A DNA stretch of 64,000 bases from Tanytarsus gracilentus. Taxonomy: Eukaryota > Arthropoda > Insecta > Diptera > Chironomidae. Of the stretch, positions 1 to 14,200 are shown one piece after another. The stretch spans positions 4,731,501 through 4,795,500 of the forward strand of contig JAXRKN010000037.1 in assembly GCA_038502055.1 (NCBI GenBank), read 5' to 3'. How positions within the stretch are numbered: the stretch's first letter is position 1; each line of letters begins with the position of its first letter. The notes beneath the pieces are model-generated. The model searched no databases and had not been told where the DNA came from. It saw only the letters and a list, made by a program, of their open reading frames with translations. Position numbers and translations under genes: made by a program.

Positions 1-1601
1 TAGAAAATAAAAAAAAAAATTTTTTTAAAAAATTGAAAAAAAGGAAGGAGGTTTGTTAAAAAAGGAGGGTTTGGGTATTTTATTTTTTTTTTTCCAACAT
101 CTGTTGCTTCGCAACAGCTGTTGAGGTCAGTCGTGAACGACCGAGAGAGGCTAAATTAGATTGTGAGAGTAAGAGAGAAGGGAGAAAGAAAGAGCGAGAG
201 CGAAAATAATATGATACACATACACATGAGAGTAAAGGTCAAGTTCACGTTCGCCTGTCTGCTTGCGAATTGTTCTAGGTGTAAATAACTTGAATGTCAC
301 GTCGTAACAAAAATTAACAAATTCATTAATTTTTTCACGATTTGTCGCATTTCATCTTCATCCTACAGGCTACACATAAGATATTCAGAAACGAGTGACA
401 ACACACCGCAAATCGTTTTGATGAAATGGAAAGCTATTAATCTATTTTTAGACACCTGTAGCGCTCGATCGCCTTTTCATTGTTTTATATATTCTCATAT
501 CGCATCAAGATTATTTAAATCGACAGCACTGTCTCGGCAGCCGCACGCAATGTTTACAATTATTCAAATTGTGTTTACAATAAAACGATATTCTGAGATG
601 CTGTATTAAATTTCTGCTGCCTGCAATCAAACTTCAAAGTCATATTAATTGAATAATGATGTAAAGTGTCAAGTCTAAGTGATAATTACTACGAAAATAA
701 ACCACCTTCTTATCATCATCTCGTAAATTATTTTGTTATTCAATTCATCGTCTCTCAATCTCCCAATCATTCGATTTTGTCAACGACACTGACCTATCTC
801 ATGAAGCTCCAAAAACATTCACTTTCAAACTTTTCTCCTTCTATTTCAAATTACTTTCTCAACTTTGAAATTAGTTTTCTAGAATTAAATTATTTTTTGA
901 CACTAAGAAGAACAAAATTTTGTTTTGTCAAAGAAGTCTTTGCAAAATATTTTAAAAAAATTTGATTATTTTTTATTTTAAAAAACTATCCGATTTAATT
1001 CTTCCAGAGCAAAAATAAAATTTAAACTTAAAACAATTTGTGTTGTTATTGATAAAGAGAGAAATTTTTTGTTTTTACAGACCTCTTAATTGACAGAATT
1101 TGTGTGTTTCAATTATTGAAACCAAACTTGTCGAATCATTGCAGTAAAAACTATTTTCATTCATGTGACTCGTGAAGAGAAAAAATTTCTTTGTAAAATT
1201 AATTCAATTATGATTGACACCGTCCATAGTATACTCGGACAGTGTTAATTGAAGCTCACTAAATAAAACAGCTTTAATAAAATTTTTACGAATGGAGTGG
1301 AATTGAGTGTCTAGGTTGTACTTGATAAAAAAATTATTTTTATTAAAATTGCACGCTGTGTTTTTCTTTTGATTTTGCTTTTCTTGCAAAAAGTTTTCCG
1401 CATTGATTTACATTTCTTTATGCTCTTTTAAAATATTTTTTTCTAGAGAGATGTTTCTGATGAAAATTCCATTTCTCTTTAGAATTCGTTTACTCATTTT
1501 CAATGAGCAATTTTTTAAACTTTTTAAGCATGATGGAACCATATAGAATTTCGTTAAACAAAATTATTCGAGCGCATTTCTTTGTCTCCTTTTATATTCA
1601 G
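1..1601. other. LRP1 upstream region or first intron, no gene assigned
   Basis: This AT-rich stretch ends in a good 3' splice site (pyrimidine-rich tract then CAG at about 1599-1601) that opens the first recognisable LRP1 exon. That exon begins with the last two bases of a split codon, so a coding exon with the signal peptide must lie upstream, here or outside the window. I could not identify it securely. A short perfect hairpin (CTGTTGC-TTC-GCAACAG) is at 101-117. A short Met-start reading frame at 211-278 resembles a signal peptide but has the wrong splice phase. Open frames near 418-609 and 666-965 have no recognisable content. Confidence 0.6.
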
Positions 1602-2279
1602 AAACATCAACGTCAGTTACACAGGTAGCGAACACATGTAAAGAGCATCAGTTTCAATGTAAATCCGATGGCTTTTGTATACCCGCTCAATGGAGATGTG
1701 ATTTTGTGAATGACTGCAAAGATGGCAGTGATGAAAACATAACCGAATGCGAAAAGACTCCTGTTGTGCAAAATGAGTGCGACAATGAAAACTTTTTCCA
1801 CTGCCACTTCTCTCGGAAGTGCATACCGAAACAATGGGTTTGTGATGAAGTATTTGATTGCGGTTTAATTGGCAAATTTAATTTGCTCGACGACTCCGAC
1901 GAGAATCAATTTTGTACTAAAAAGTGTCCTGTGAATACGCTGCCATGCTCAAATGGCAAATGCTTGCATATATCCAAGTTCTGCGACGGTCAAGTGGACT
2001 GCTCCAACGATGAACTTTCCTGTGCTGATAAGGCACCATGTAAAAATTTAAAATGTGACTATGAGTGCAAATCTACACCGCATGGCGCACAGTGCTATTG
2101 TCCTCCAAACCAGACAATCGTGAATGGCACAAAATGTTTGGTGCAAAAAGAGTGTCATGAAAGCACCTCAGATGAAGTTGAAATTTGTGATCAACTTTGT
2201 GTAAATAGCAAGGGCAGAAATAAATGTTCGTGTGTACCTGGCTACGAGCGCATTGATAACAAGTGTTATGGCATCAACG
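1602..2279 (+). CDS. LRP1: LRP1 exon: three LDLR-A repeats and two EGF modules
   Basis: First recognisable exon, in at phase 1 and out at phase 1 (donor GTAAGT at 2280). It encodes LDLR-A repeats starting near 1637 (a canonical CKDGSDE end), at the CDNENFFHC segment, and at CPVNTLPC. The third lacks a full SDE calcium motif, ending DCSNDELSC. Two six-cysteine EGF modules follow (from about 2039 and 2152). Vertebrate LRP1 has two LDLR-A repeats in this first cluster, as I recall, so this one has an extra repeat. Confidence 0.9.
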
Positions 2280-5200
2280 GTAAGTACAAGTTCATTCACC
2301 TTTCGCTTCCTTAATACAAGAAATTTCTGACTGAAACCTTAAAAATGTTTCTTTAAAAATGCATACAAAAATTTTATTATTAATATTTCAGAACCCCCGA
2401 CGGAACCGACTTCGCTTTTCATTTTAAATCCCGAGGAAATTTATAAAATTATTCTTCCGTCCGAGAAAAAGAGTGATTCTGTTGAGATTGAAAATCCATC
2501 TCGAGTTAAGCTAATGCAAGTGCTCAAACTTAAAAATCTCGTTACTATGGAAGTGAATTTTCAAAATAATACCGTTTGTGTAATGGAAAATGTTGACATA
2601 TTTTGCTACAACATTTCGAATTTTCTCGATAAATGGAAAATGCCCACACCCGATTTCTTGCCACTTTATGAGAGTAAGTTTTTATGAAACTTTTATAAAG
2701 GGTTAAATTTAATTTCTTTAAACAATTTCAACAGCTTCATCAAACGTTTTCATATCGCAATTCACACTTGACTGGCTTTCGAGAAACTGGTACTTTATGG
2801 ATGTGATAAATAACTTTATTTTCGTGTGTTCGTACGAAATGAAAAATTGTCGAATCATTATTCACACGGCACAAAGTGAAACTGTCAAATTTAAAGCTTT
2901 CGCCTTGGATCCGAGCTCAGGATTTTTATTTCTATCAAAATACGATTTGCATAACCGTACTGGTGCAAGTTTGTCGCGCTATTCCCTCGACGGAACGGAA
3001 GAGCTGAGCTTGATAAAGGAAAAAATATTCTATCCGCATGACCTGACATTGGATATCGCCCTTAAACGGATATATTTCCTTGACCACTATTTTGACTTTA
3101 TCCAACAATGCGATTACGATGGGGGAAATAGAAAATTCCTTCAGAAAATACCGCCGATGAAATTTCATCGCATAACGTTCTTTGAGAATTATTTCTTTGG
3201 CGCTGTCGATAAAAATTCAACCATTTTTCAAGTGAGCAAGTCCTCTTCTATTTTTAAAAAAGCACTCGCAGAAAACTTGAAAGCAAACACAAAAATGCTT
3301 AAAGTTTTTCACCAACAAACACAGCCGAGAAATGCGGCTGGTGGAAAGTCAAAAGTTTGTGCATTCAATAATAAATGTGAACACTTGTGTGTGCCGGTTG
3401 TGGATAAAAATTCCGCAAAGCTCGTAGAGCAATGCATGTGCAAGGAGGGATTTACGGTCGACACGAATGGTAAATGCTCACTAAAAGAATCCAGGAAATT
3501 TATTATGTTTGTTGAGGAAAATCCGAGAGTGCTTAAGGCAATCGAAACCAACAACCTAATGGAAGCAGCAATTTCCCCTATTGTAGGATTGAAGTCAAAT
3601 ATTGCATTTGATGTCGATTTAAATAATAGGTTGATTTACTATACAAGCTATTCGGACTCCCATATGTAAGTTAAATCTCTTTTGTTTTAGTTCATTTATG
3701 TTCTAAAGATAAGAGCTTAATTTATTTCATCTTGATAGTGAACTTAAACAATTAAAATGTTTTTTTTTAACTGTGAGCTTAATTTTCTCCTTTTCTTAAT
3801 TAAAATGCGCGAGAAGTACGCGAGAGTTTTTTGAGCTAAAATGCAAAAAAAAAATTATCAAAAAATCCTTTTAATTTGAGTCTGAGGGAGTAAAAAAATT
3901 AAAATTGATTTTTAAAATTTAAAAAATCCCTAAAAAAATTATCAAGAAATTCCTTTGATTTGAGCTTGAGGGAGAATTTCATTTTGATTTTGAAATTTAA
4001 AAAAGTAAAAAAAATTTCAAGAAATTCCCTGGGAAATAATATCCAAATTTCAGACCGATCTGAAAAAAAACTCTCGCGCTTTAATTAATCACGTTCGCAA
4101 ATATTTAAACTTTTAATTACGGTTGAAATAAAATTTATTTCTTCCACTTTTGACAGTATCAAAAACAATTCCATTGAATATCGATCGTTTAATGGTTCAC
4201 TAAGTGGAAAATTAAAGGGTGAATTTGGGAACGTGCAGAGCATCGCATATGACTGGGTTGGAAATAATTTATTTATATCATCATCAAATCCAAAATATAA
4301 AATTTCTGCCATGAAACTCGCCTCGACAACCAAGGAACCGCTAATGGTTAAAACACTTGTGAACAAACATTTTATTGGACCATCTTCGATAGCCCTTGAC
4401 GTCGAACATGGTAATTTTATTTCTTTTATCTTTTTAACTTTATACATTCCATCCAATGCTTCTCGTAAATAAATCCATTTTATATTTTTTGTACCTCAAT
4501 AACACAATTAGGTATGCTCTATTGGACGTCTTTTGCTGAACGTTATCACATTGGAGGGAAAATTGAAATGTCACGTATGGATGGTACATACCGAGAAGTT
4601 TTAGCATCGAAAAATGTAAATGGCAATACCTCTATTTATTGGCCGGTATCTCTAACATACTATAAGGAATCTCGTTCACTTTATTGGCTCGATGTATTGA
4701 GTCAGACCATTGAAAGTATAAATCTTGATGGGCCAAAAGTGAGAGTACAAAGAAAATTGGATAATTCTTATGCACAATCGATGACTATTCTTTCGAACTT
4801 AATCTATTGGACCGACAATTTAAAAAGCAACATCAATACCATTAGCACAGAGAGTACAAATTCTCTCTTGCTTCGAGTCTTTTACCGTTCAAATTCGAAA
4901 AAATCTTTTCTGAAGTCTGCAAGTATTGATTACTATTTTGATCATGTTGAACGAGAAAAACAAATGGCATGTCCGGGATTGTGGATAACTTTGCCAAAAT
5001 CTGGTGTCTGTTTATGCGGCGATGGATTCAGTATGAATGCACTTGGAAATTCGTGTATTGCATCACCTCAATTTGAGACTTCATCAGCTCGTAATCCTAT
5101 TCGATGCTCTCCAAACTCATTTAACTGCAAATCTGGGGACGAATGCATTGATAACCCAGCAATGATTTGCGATGGAGCTAAAGACTGTACAGATGGCAGC

Positions 5201-8200
5201 GATGAAGAAGAATCACCGAATGGGCCATGTCCAAAACGCTGCGATCACAAGTGCGATACTAATCGCTGTATTGAATCTTATAGAGTTTGTGATGGATTTA
5301 ATGATTGTGTTGATAAAAGTGACGAGGCTTCGAGTCTTTGCAGTAATAAAACCTTAGGTGGTTCTGAAGAAGATACCGACTTTTATGATTATTGCGATGA
5401 ATTTCTTTGCGAAAATTCTCATTGCGTTATGCTAGAACAAAGATGCGACGGAGTTGATGATTGCGAAGACAATTCTGACGAGAAAGATTGTCCATCAATT
5501 GCAAGTACAACCCAAATATCTTCAACAACTCCACTTGATTATGGATCAGAAGACGATGAACACATAGATATTGATTACAGCGTAAATTCAAGCGATTGTC
5601 ATCTTCCTGATTACTACTGTGAAGCAAACCATCGGTGCATTCCTGTCCATCATCTTTGCGATGGAATTAGTCAGTGCTCAGATAATTCTGATGAATCTGG
5701 GCGATGTAGCGACAGATTATGTGATCACTTTTCCGAGTGTCAGTTCTTCTGCCATAACGCACCAAATCCCAATGGCTATGTTTGTTCATGTCCACAGCAT
5801 ATGACTCTGGAAGAAGATGGACGCACTTGCTCCGAACCGGAAACGTGCGATGACTTTTCAACATGCTCACATTATTGCATTCAACTAAATCCCACGAAAG
5901 TTAAATGTAAATGTCACCACGGTTATCATTTAAAGGAAGATAATTTCACTTGTGAAAGCGATCATAAAGACGATCCAATATTACTCGTCAGCAACCGTCA
6001 CGTACTCAGGGGCATTCATCTTAAATCACGTGAAATGAAAAATTATTATTCAATGTCTAAAAATCTCATTGGAATTGATTTTTATTACGACCGCCACACA
6101 AGTTCTTATGAAATTGTATGGTCCGATATTACGAAGGATAAAATTTATTTGGGTAAATTGAGAGGTGATGAACTGACGAACATAAAATCAATTGTTGAAT
6201 TCCTCTCGACGACTGAGGCAGTTGCTATCGATTGGATTGGGAAAAATATTTATTGGATTGACGCTAGTTTGAAACAAATTGAAGTTGCCACTAAAGATGG
6301 ATTACATCGCACAACATTGCTGTCGGAAAATATATCCAAGCCTCGTTCGATGGCTTTAGATTCGAGATTTGGTTTCCTCTTCTGGTCTGATTGGGAAGAA
6401 ATTGATCCAAGAATAGAAAGGTCGTCACTTGCTGGCGAGGATAGAAAATCAATATTTAATTTGAAAAATATTGGCGGATCATGGCCAAATGGTATAACTT
6501 TAGATTACATAAAGAAACGAGTCTTCTTTCTCGATGCTAAAACTAGAGAAATTCACACAATTGATTACGAGGGAAAAAATCATAAAAGAATTTTGAGAAA
6601 TCCCGAATACCTTCACCATCCGTTTGCTATAACGATTTTTGGAAATAATCTTTTTTGGACAGATTGGCGTTTAAGCTCTGTGATTACGGCCGATAAATTT
6701 AGTGGCAGTAATGTAACAGTCTTCTATCAAGTGTCAGTTCAGCCTTTTGATGTAAAAATAATGCATCCAAGTCGACAGCCATGGGATTTTAATGGAGAAG
6801 GTACTGGAAAAGAAATAATTTCACCATGTGAAAACAACAAATGCTCACATTTGTGCCTTCTTAGTACAAATAACACTTTCAAATGTGCATGTCCTCACAT
6901 GATGCGCCTTAGCAACGACAACGATAAAGTTTGTGAAAAAGTTAAAGATATCATGTTCTATATTTCGGATAAATCAGAAATTAGGGCAATTGAATTGAAC
7001 TATCCATATTCGAGTGCCATTTCCACAATTTATCACACATCGCAAATCATGATGCCGAGCCATATTGCGATACATCCGAAGGAGAAAATCATTTATTGGT
7101 CAGACGTTCAATTACGTGAAATTAAAAGCGTCAAACTATCGACATCAATCACGCCTTCCGACCATAAAATTGAAACAATTCTAGATGCTGAAATTGATCA
7201 AGTTCACGGTTTTGCAGTCGATTGGAACTCGGGTTTATTATTTTTCTCACAATCAATTCCAGAGGAGGAGGAAAAGGCACATAATTCAAAAGGCCACAGA
7301 TTGCTTGTGTCAAACTTGAAGGGAGAGTATTTAACGAGACTCTTGGATGATATTAACACTATTTACAGCATAATCATAGCACCTGAAAGGTAAGCATCTT
7401 GTTTTCATAGCCCTCAAATTTTAATTGTAAATTTTCATTTTTATCAGCCGAAAGCTCTATTATATCATGATGAACAATAATCTCTATGAAATAAGAGAAT
7501 GTAATATGGATGGTTCAGATGATAAATCTCTCGTTCAAGAGGATGAAGTTATACAATCATTGGCATATGATTCAACTTCCAAGAGACTTTATTTTGTAAA
7601 GAATAATCGAAAAATTTTCTATTGGGACTTGAAAACAGACAGCACTAAACTCGTAAATACATTCTATGGTGAAAAGGGACTTGGCCATCAAGAATATTCG
7701 GACCTTTTCATTACGAGTTTAGAAGTTTTTGATAAGTTTATTTATTTCGGTGAAAATACAAATTCATCCATTCGAAAATGTGACAAGAATAATTGTCTAG
7801 AGCCCGAAATGTATCGTAAAAATACACCCAACATTAAGCAGCTGAAAATTATGGCACTAACGGACTCGTCCATTGACTTGGTAGATAAGAATGGTTGTAT
7901 GTATCAAGACAATGATAAATGCGATCATCTATGCATTCCCAAGGGACACTCAGGATTCGTGTGTAAATGTGCCATTGGATATTTTGCCGATCCGAGAGAC
8001 TCCAATAAATGTATCGGTTACGAAGACTTTCTAGTTTATTCTCTCGGCTACGAGTTGAAAGGAATTGGCATTGAAAATCAAACTAAGCACCAAGCCTTCT
8101 TCACACCACTCCAACGTGTCAATGTTATTAGCACATTTGATTTCGACGCACCACATGATTTTATTTACTATTCGGACAATGAAAAGGGTGAAATTTTGCG

Positions 8201-11200
8201 AATAAAAAAAGATGGAAGTTCTCGTCAAACTATTTTGAGTTCTCTCGACTTTGATTCATCAAATAGCGATTGGCTGGGCGGAATTGCGGTTGATTGGATA
8301 TCGCAGAATATTTATTGGACTGATCAAAAGCGCGGTCTAATTGAAGTCTCACGACACGATGGCACTTTCCGACGGGTCATCGTTTCGCAATTGATGAAGC
8401 CGAAAAAGCTACAAATTGACCCGTTACTAGGCATGCTTTTTTTCAGCACGGGCGATAATGAAATTCTCCGAATTAATCTTGACGGTTCAAACGTTTTTGG
8501 AGTTCTAAAAAAACAAACTGTTTCCTTCAATGACTTTGTGATTGATATCGAAAATCAGGAAATTTATTTCTGCGAAACAAAGAGAAACAAAATTTGGAAA
8601 ATTGATTACGACGGCAATGGTAGAAAGGAGCTTGAAATTGAAAGCATAAATAACCCGATTTCGCTTGATATCATCAAGAGCACGCTTTACTGGGCGGAGA
8701 GGGGTGTTGGAAATATCAAGAGCGTCTCAGTGAAAGATTTACAAAATGTTCAAACTTTGAAAAGGTGAGTGTTTAAAACTTTTGTAGAGAGAAAAATATG
8801 CTAAATAATGATGTATCATGACAACGCGTGTGGGTTGAAATTTCCATAGCGGTAAATTCTTCAAATTATTGAAATATTTTAAGAGCGAAAACAAAGTTTC
8901 TTTGTGTACCTTGTGATGAATGTGTATTCTCCCCCTCTTATTTTCCGCATGATTCAACCCTCTTCTTCTTCTTTTTCGAGTGCCGCTCCTACAAGACTTT
9001 TTATGCTCCCTCATATTGGTTTTGTTAAGAACCATAATTGAATTAAATGGAGGAAAATTCCTAAAGCCTAAATGCTATTAATAGATTCTTTTAGCTGTCA
9101 TACATCAAATTTTTAATTTTCATGGTAATCGATATTTAATTGCCTTTCTTTTCTTTCCTCGAAAAGGTCTTTATCGAATCAACTCAAGAGCATTAATATT
9201 TTCTCGACACGAAAGCAGAAAGGAACAAATTTGTGTGCGACACCCGAATACGGTGGATGTGAAGAGCTTTGCTTTTTTGACGGTTACAAAGCCAACTGCT
9301 ATTGCTCGCATGGATATCTCGACAGCAACGATAATAAAACATGCCGCAAATACGAAAATAATTTGTTCTTTTCTAATCGCGAAACAATTCAACGCATCAA
9401 TGTATACGGTGACAAAAATTCGAGCTTAGTTCTTGAACACAATCATCAACTTCAAAATGCAGTCGCCCTTGCTTATGATTTTCAACGGCATTTGATTTAT
9501 TATTCTGACGTGAAATTGAATGCAATTTGTGTTTGCAATTTTAAGGGACAAACTTTTCTTACGCTCGTCGAAAATCAAAAAATTGTCGAAGGTCTCGCGC
9601 TGAATCCACAAAATTCTCATCTCTTTTGGACGCTGAACGAAGAAGCGGAAATTCGAACGATGGATATGAACTTTTTCCTCAGCGACACTAATGAGATGCA
9701 GGCAAATCAAAACAATGTCCAAAAGCTAATCAAGAAGATACTAAGTCTCAAAAAAGGCATAGATAAGCTCCGTGCAATTGTGGTCGAGCCGTGCCTTAAT
9801 GTGGTCTATTATAGTAATTGGAATAATAAATTTCCCTCCATCTCTCGAATTTATATTACCGGGTACGGCAGAGAGGATGTAATTACGACAGATATCGTGG
9901 TGCCGAACGCATTAACAATAGATCTTAATGATAAGAAATTATTTTGGGCTGACGCACGCTTAGATAAAATTGAGCGATGTGATTATGATGGTAAAAATCG
10001 AATCATTCTAGCTCAGGCAGCTTTAAAACATCCATTCTCTCTTGCCGTGTTTGAGGATTTTGTTTTCTGGTCTGATTGGACGCTTCACGCGGTCATTAGA
10101 GCAAATAAATACTCTGGCAACGATGTGATGTTTTTGCGAAAGGAAATTGAACACCCAATGGGAATCGTTGTTGCTCAGGATCAATTTAGGAACTGTTCAA
10201 ACAATTTATGCTCCATTCTGAATGGTGGTTGCGAGGATGTTTGTCTGCCTCTTGGGGAGAACACAATGAAATGTGAATGTTCGCAAGGAGTTCTTGCGAG
10301 AGACAATAAGAGATGCTTGCTACGCGATAAGTCATCATCGTGTAATTCAACACTCGAATTTGAATGTAAAACGGGCGAGTGTATTCCAATTACTGCCACC
10401 TGTGATGGTGTTTCACATTGTGCAGATAATTCTGACGAACAAGTTACATATTGCGCCACTCGAACTTGCCCTCGAGATGTCTTTTTCCAGTGTCTTAATT
10501 CAAGGTGTATTTTAAGAACTGAAAAATGTGACGGAGTCAGTCAGTGTGGTGATGGAAGTGACGAGGAAAATTGTGAATGTCCCGAAGATAAATTTAAATG
10601 TGGAAGTGGAGAGTGCATAAGTAAGAGTCATAGATGTGATTTTGATCCTGATTGCAAAGATGCCAGTGATGAAATGCAATGTGTTCCTCGCGACTGCACT
10701 GCAAATCATGATTTGGCTCTGGCTGACTCGCTAAAGAACGATGATTCAATATTTGCACCACTTCGTCGACTAATTTCATGTCCTCACACAACTGCATGCT
10801 CCATGAAAGAATGGGAATGCGATGGTAAGCTTTCGTGAATTTTTTATCCGTCCAGTACGGAAAATATTTAAGTTTAATTTTTTCTGATATTTTTTTATTT
10901 AATCGGTTTCATTAATATTATTCAATATTCAGGTGAAAACGATTGTTGGGATTGGAGTGATGAAAAAAATTGCACCGGAAGGAAAATCAATAATGTTACA
11001 TGTAATGACGAGCAATTTCAGTGTAGCAATGGTCGATGCATTCCAAACGGTAAGCTCAAATATCCCGATTAATCGCTGAATTATTTATAAACCAATTTCA
11101 ATTAGAATGGATTTGCGATACTGAACCCGACTGTCAAGATGGCAATCCGAATTCCGATGAAAAGGACTGTCAATATCATTGTGCTCCTGATCATTTTTCG

Positions 11201-14200
11201 TGTGATAATAAATCACTCTGTATACCAAAACCATGGGTGTGCGATGGTGTTAATGACTGTGTAGATGTCAGTGATGAAACACAATGTCAAAATAAAACAA
11301 GTAAGTAAATCTTTAAGTGCCTCTATTTTTATTTTACTCACTCTAAATGAACCAGAAATCACAGAACCAACTACATGTGCACCATATCAAGCGACATGCC
11401 TCAATGGCGATTGCATTTCCAAATCACAATGGTGTGATGGCTCATTCGATTGCTCTGACTTAACGGACGAAAGTGAAGCATGCATTTTTTCAATAGAAAA
11501 TGAAAAGGAGATGAAACGGTGCAATGAGACAGAATTTACGTGTGATAATAAAGAATGTATTCCACTCTCAGATCTTTGCAACTTGGAACCAGACTGTTCT
11601 GATAGAAGCGATGAAAAGCCAGCCGAATGTGAAAATTATCCTCTTTATTGTGCGAAAAATTCATCGAAATTTCTCTGTCTCAGTGGAAGTTGTATTGATG
11701 CTAATCTCACGTGCAATGGGTTGAATGATTGCGGAGATTTTAGTGATGAATTACAATGTAACATAAATGAATGCGAATATGCTGCTTGTGAGCATAACTG
11801 CCATGATTTAAAAATTGGCTACGAATGTACTTGTAATTCTGGCTTTAAAGCAGATAAAAATGACACTCATAAATGCGAAGATATAAATGAATGCAAGGAT
11901 CGTCCATGCAGCCAATTGTGCCTAAACACTTATGGCTCATATCATTGTGAGTGTTTCGAAGGCTACATTAAGGATGGCAATCGTTGTAAAATTGAGTCAT
12001 TCGATCATCCAAAAATTATCTTCTCGAATAGATTCTATATTCGAAGTGTTACGCTCGATGGACATGCTGAGCTTTTGCTTCATAATCTTTCGAATGCCGT
12101 AGCAATAGATTTTGATTGGAGTCGTAAATTTATTTATTTTTCTGATGTCACTCAACTAAAAAGTGAAATTATTCGAGTGAAATGGGATGGAAATGTAAAC
12201 ACTAGCAACCGTGAAGTTATTCATCAGCAAAATTTGAAAAATCCCGATGGAATTGCCTTCGATTGGGTACAGAAAAATTTATATTGGTGCGATAAAGGAC
12301 GAAAAACCATCGAAGTCTCGCGGGACAACGGATGGTATCGAAAGCTCCTCATTGAAGATAAATTGGATGAACCAAGGGCAATTGCTTTAGATCCATATAG
12401 AAAGTATCTCTATTGGACAGATTGGGGTAAAGTCCCCCATATCGGTCGTGCTGGTATGGATGGAAGTGACGATAAATTAATTGTGACTGGTAATCTTGGC
12501 TGGCCAAATGCGCTAACAATTTCATTCGAAACTAACGAGCTATTTTTCGGTGACGCACGTGAAGATTTTATATCGGTCTGTGACCTCGATGGTGGAAATA
12601 GACAAGTGGTGGCACACAGAAAATTCAATCCGGGCATTAATCTTCACCACATTTTCTCCATTGCTGTATGGGAGGATCGGGTTTATTTTTCCGACTGGGA
12701 ATCAAAGAGCATTGAATACTGTGACAAGTACACTGGTAAAAACTGTGGCACTCTGCTGAAACTTATTCATCGACCCATGGACTTACGCATTTTTCATCCA
12801 ATTCGACAGCGAAGATTAAAGACAAGCTCTTCTTACGAAAATTTAATGCGACGAAAATCAGATTCAAAGTCTAAAGATAGCAGCAAGAAAAAGTTTGACA
12901 CCACCATCGTAAAAGATAATCCATGCTTAACCGCCAACTGTTCTGCTTTATGTCTTCTGTCACCTAACGCACCCTACTATAAGTGTGCATGTCCCGACAA
13001 TTTCTATCTGGCAGATGACCAAAAAGCATGCATTTCAAACTGCACGGCTGCACAATTTCATTGCAAAAAATCTATGAAGTGCATTCCGTTCTTCTGGAAG
13101 TGTGACGGTCAGCCGGACTGTGATTCTAACGAAGATGAACCGGCAACTTGCGCTGAGTTTAAGTGCGAACCTGGACAATTTCAATGTGATTTAAAAGTTG
13201 CCAAAACAAATGTTACATGCTTGGATGCCTCTCAAATTTGTGACGGTACTAGTCAATGTTCAGACGGAACAGACGAGGAAAATTGTGAGAAATACGGCTG
13301 CTTTATCGACACTTATTTCCAGTGCGAGAAAACTGAAAATTCTTCTGCTTTTTGCATTCCAAAATCAAAAGTGTAAGTAAAATTTTTTTTTAATAATTTA
13401 ATTTAAAAAAAATCTTTTTTGAACAGGTGTGATGGTAATTTTGACTGCCCGAGTTCTAATGATGAACGAAATTGCTCTCGAACATGCACAGGAGCTCAAT
13501 TTAAGTGTGAAACTACCAACATGTGTATTCCAAAAGTGTGGGAGTGTGATGGTGACGCGGACTGCACAGATGGAAGTGACGAGCAAAGCTGTGAAGCTCG
13601 AACTTGTTTTGCAATTGAGTTCAGGTGCAATTCAGGACGATGCATACCTTTACATTGGCAGTGTGATTCTGAAACTGATTGTCCTGGAGGTGAAGATGAA
13701 GAGGGATGCGAAGCACCGGTTACCAACACCACTTGTGAGCCATCATATTTTAAATGCGTTAGAAGTGGCGAATGCATTCCTGGCAGGTTTAAATGTGATC
13801 AAGAACCCGACTGTGGAGACTTTTCGGATGAAGAAGGATGTCCACAAAGAGAATGTTCTGAGAGCGAATTTAAGTGCAACGATGGACGATGCATTAAAGG
13901 AAGTTTGAGGTGATTTTTAATTTGTCATTTTAATTATTATTTTTGTAAAAAAAAATTTGATTTTAGATGCAATAAAGAGTATAACTGCATTGACTTCAGC
14001 GACGAAAAAAATTGCACATCAACCTGTGATGAAACGCTGATGTTTAAGTGTGCAAATGGAAATCAATGCATTAACAAAAGCTTTTTATGCGATGGAGAAG
14101 CTGATTGTGATGATTATAGGTGATTATTGCTGAATAAATGAAAATATTATTTTTTAATTATTTTAATTTTCTAGCGATGAGAAAAATTGCGAGTGCTCTC

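Noticed and set aside
211..278. Possible LRP1 signal-peptide exon (Met-start hydrophobic frame ending before GTGTAA)
   Set aside because: Its donor leaves two bases of a codon, but the next exon at 1602 needs one. No alternative acceptor in the right phase was found, and the donor is weak.
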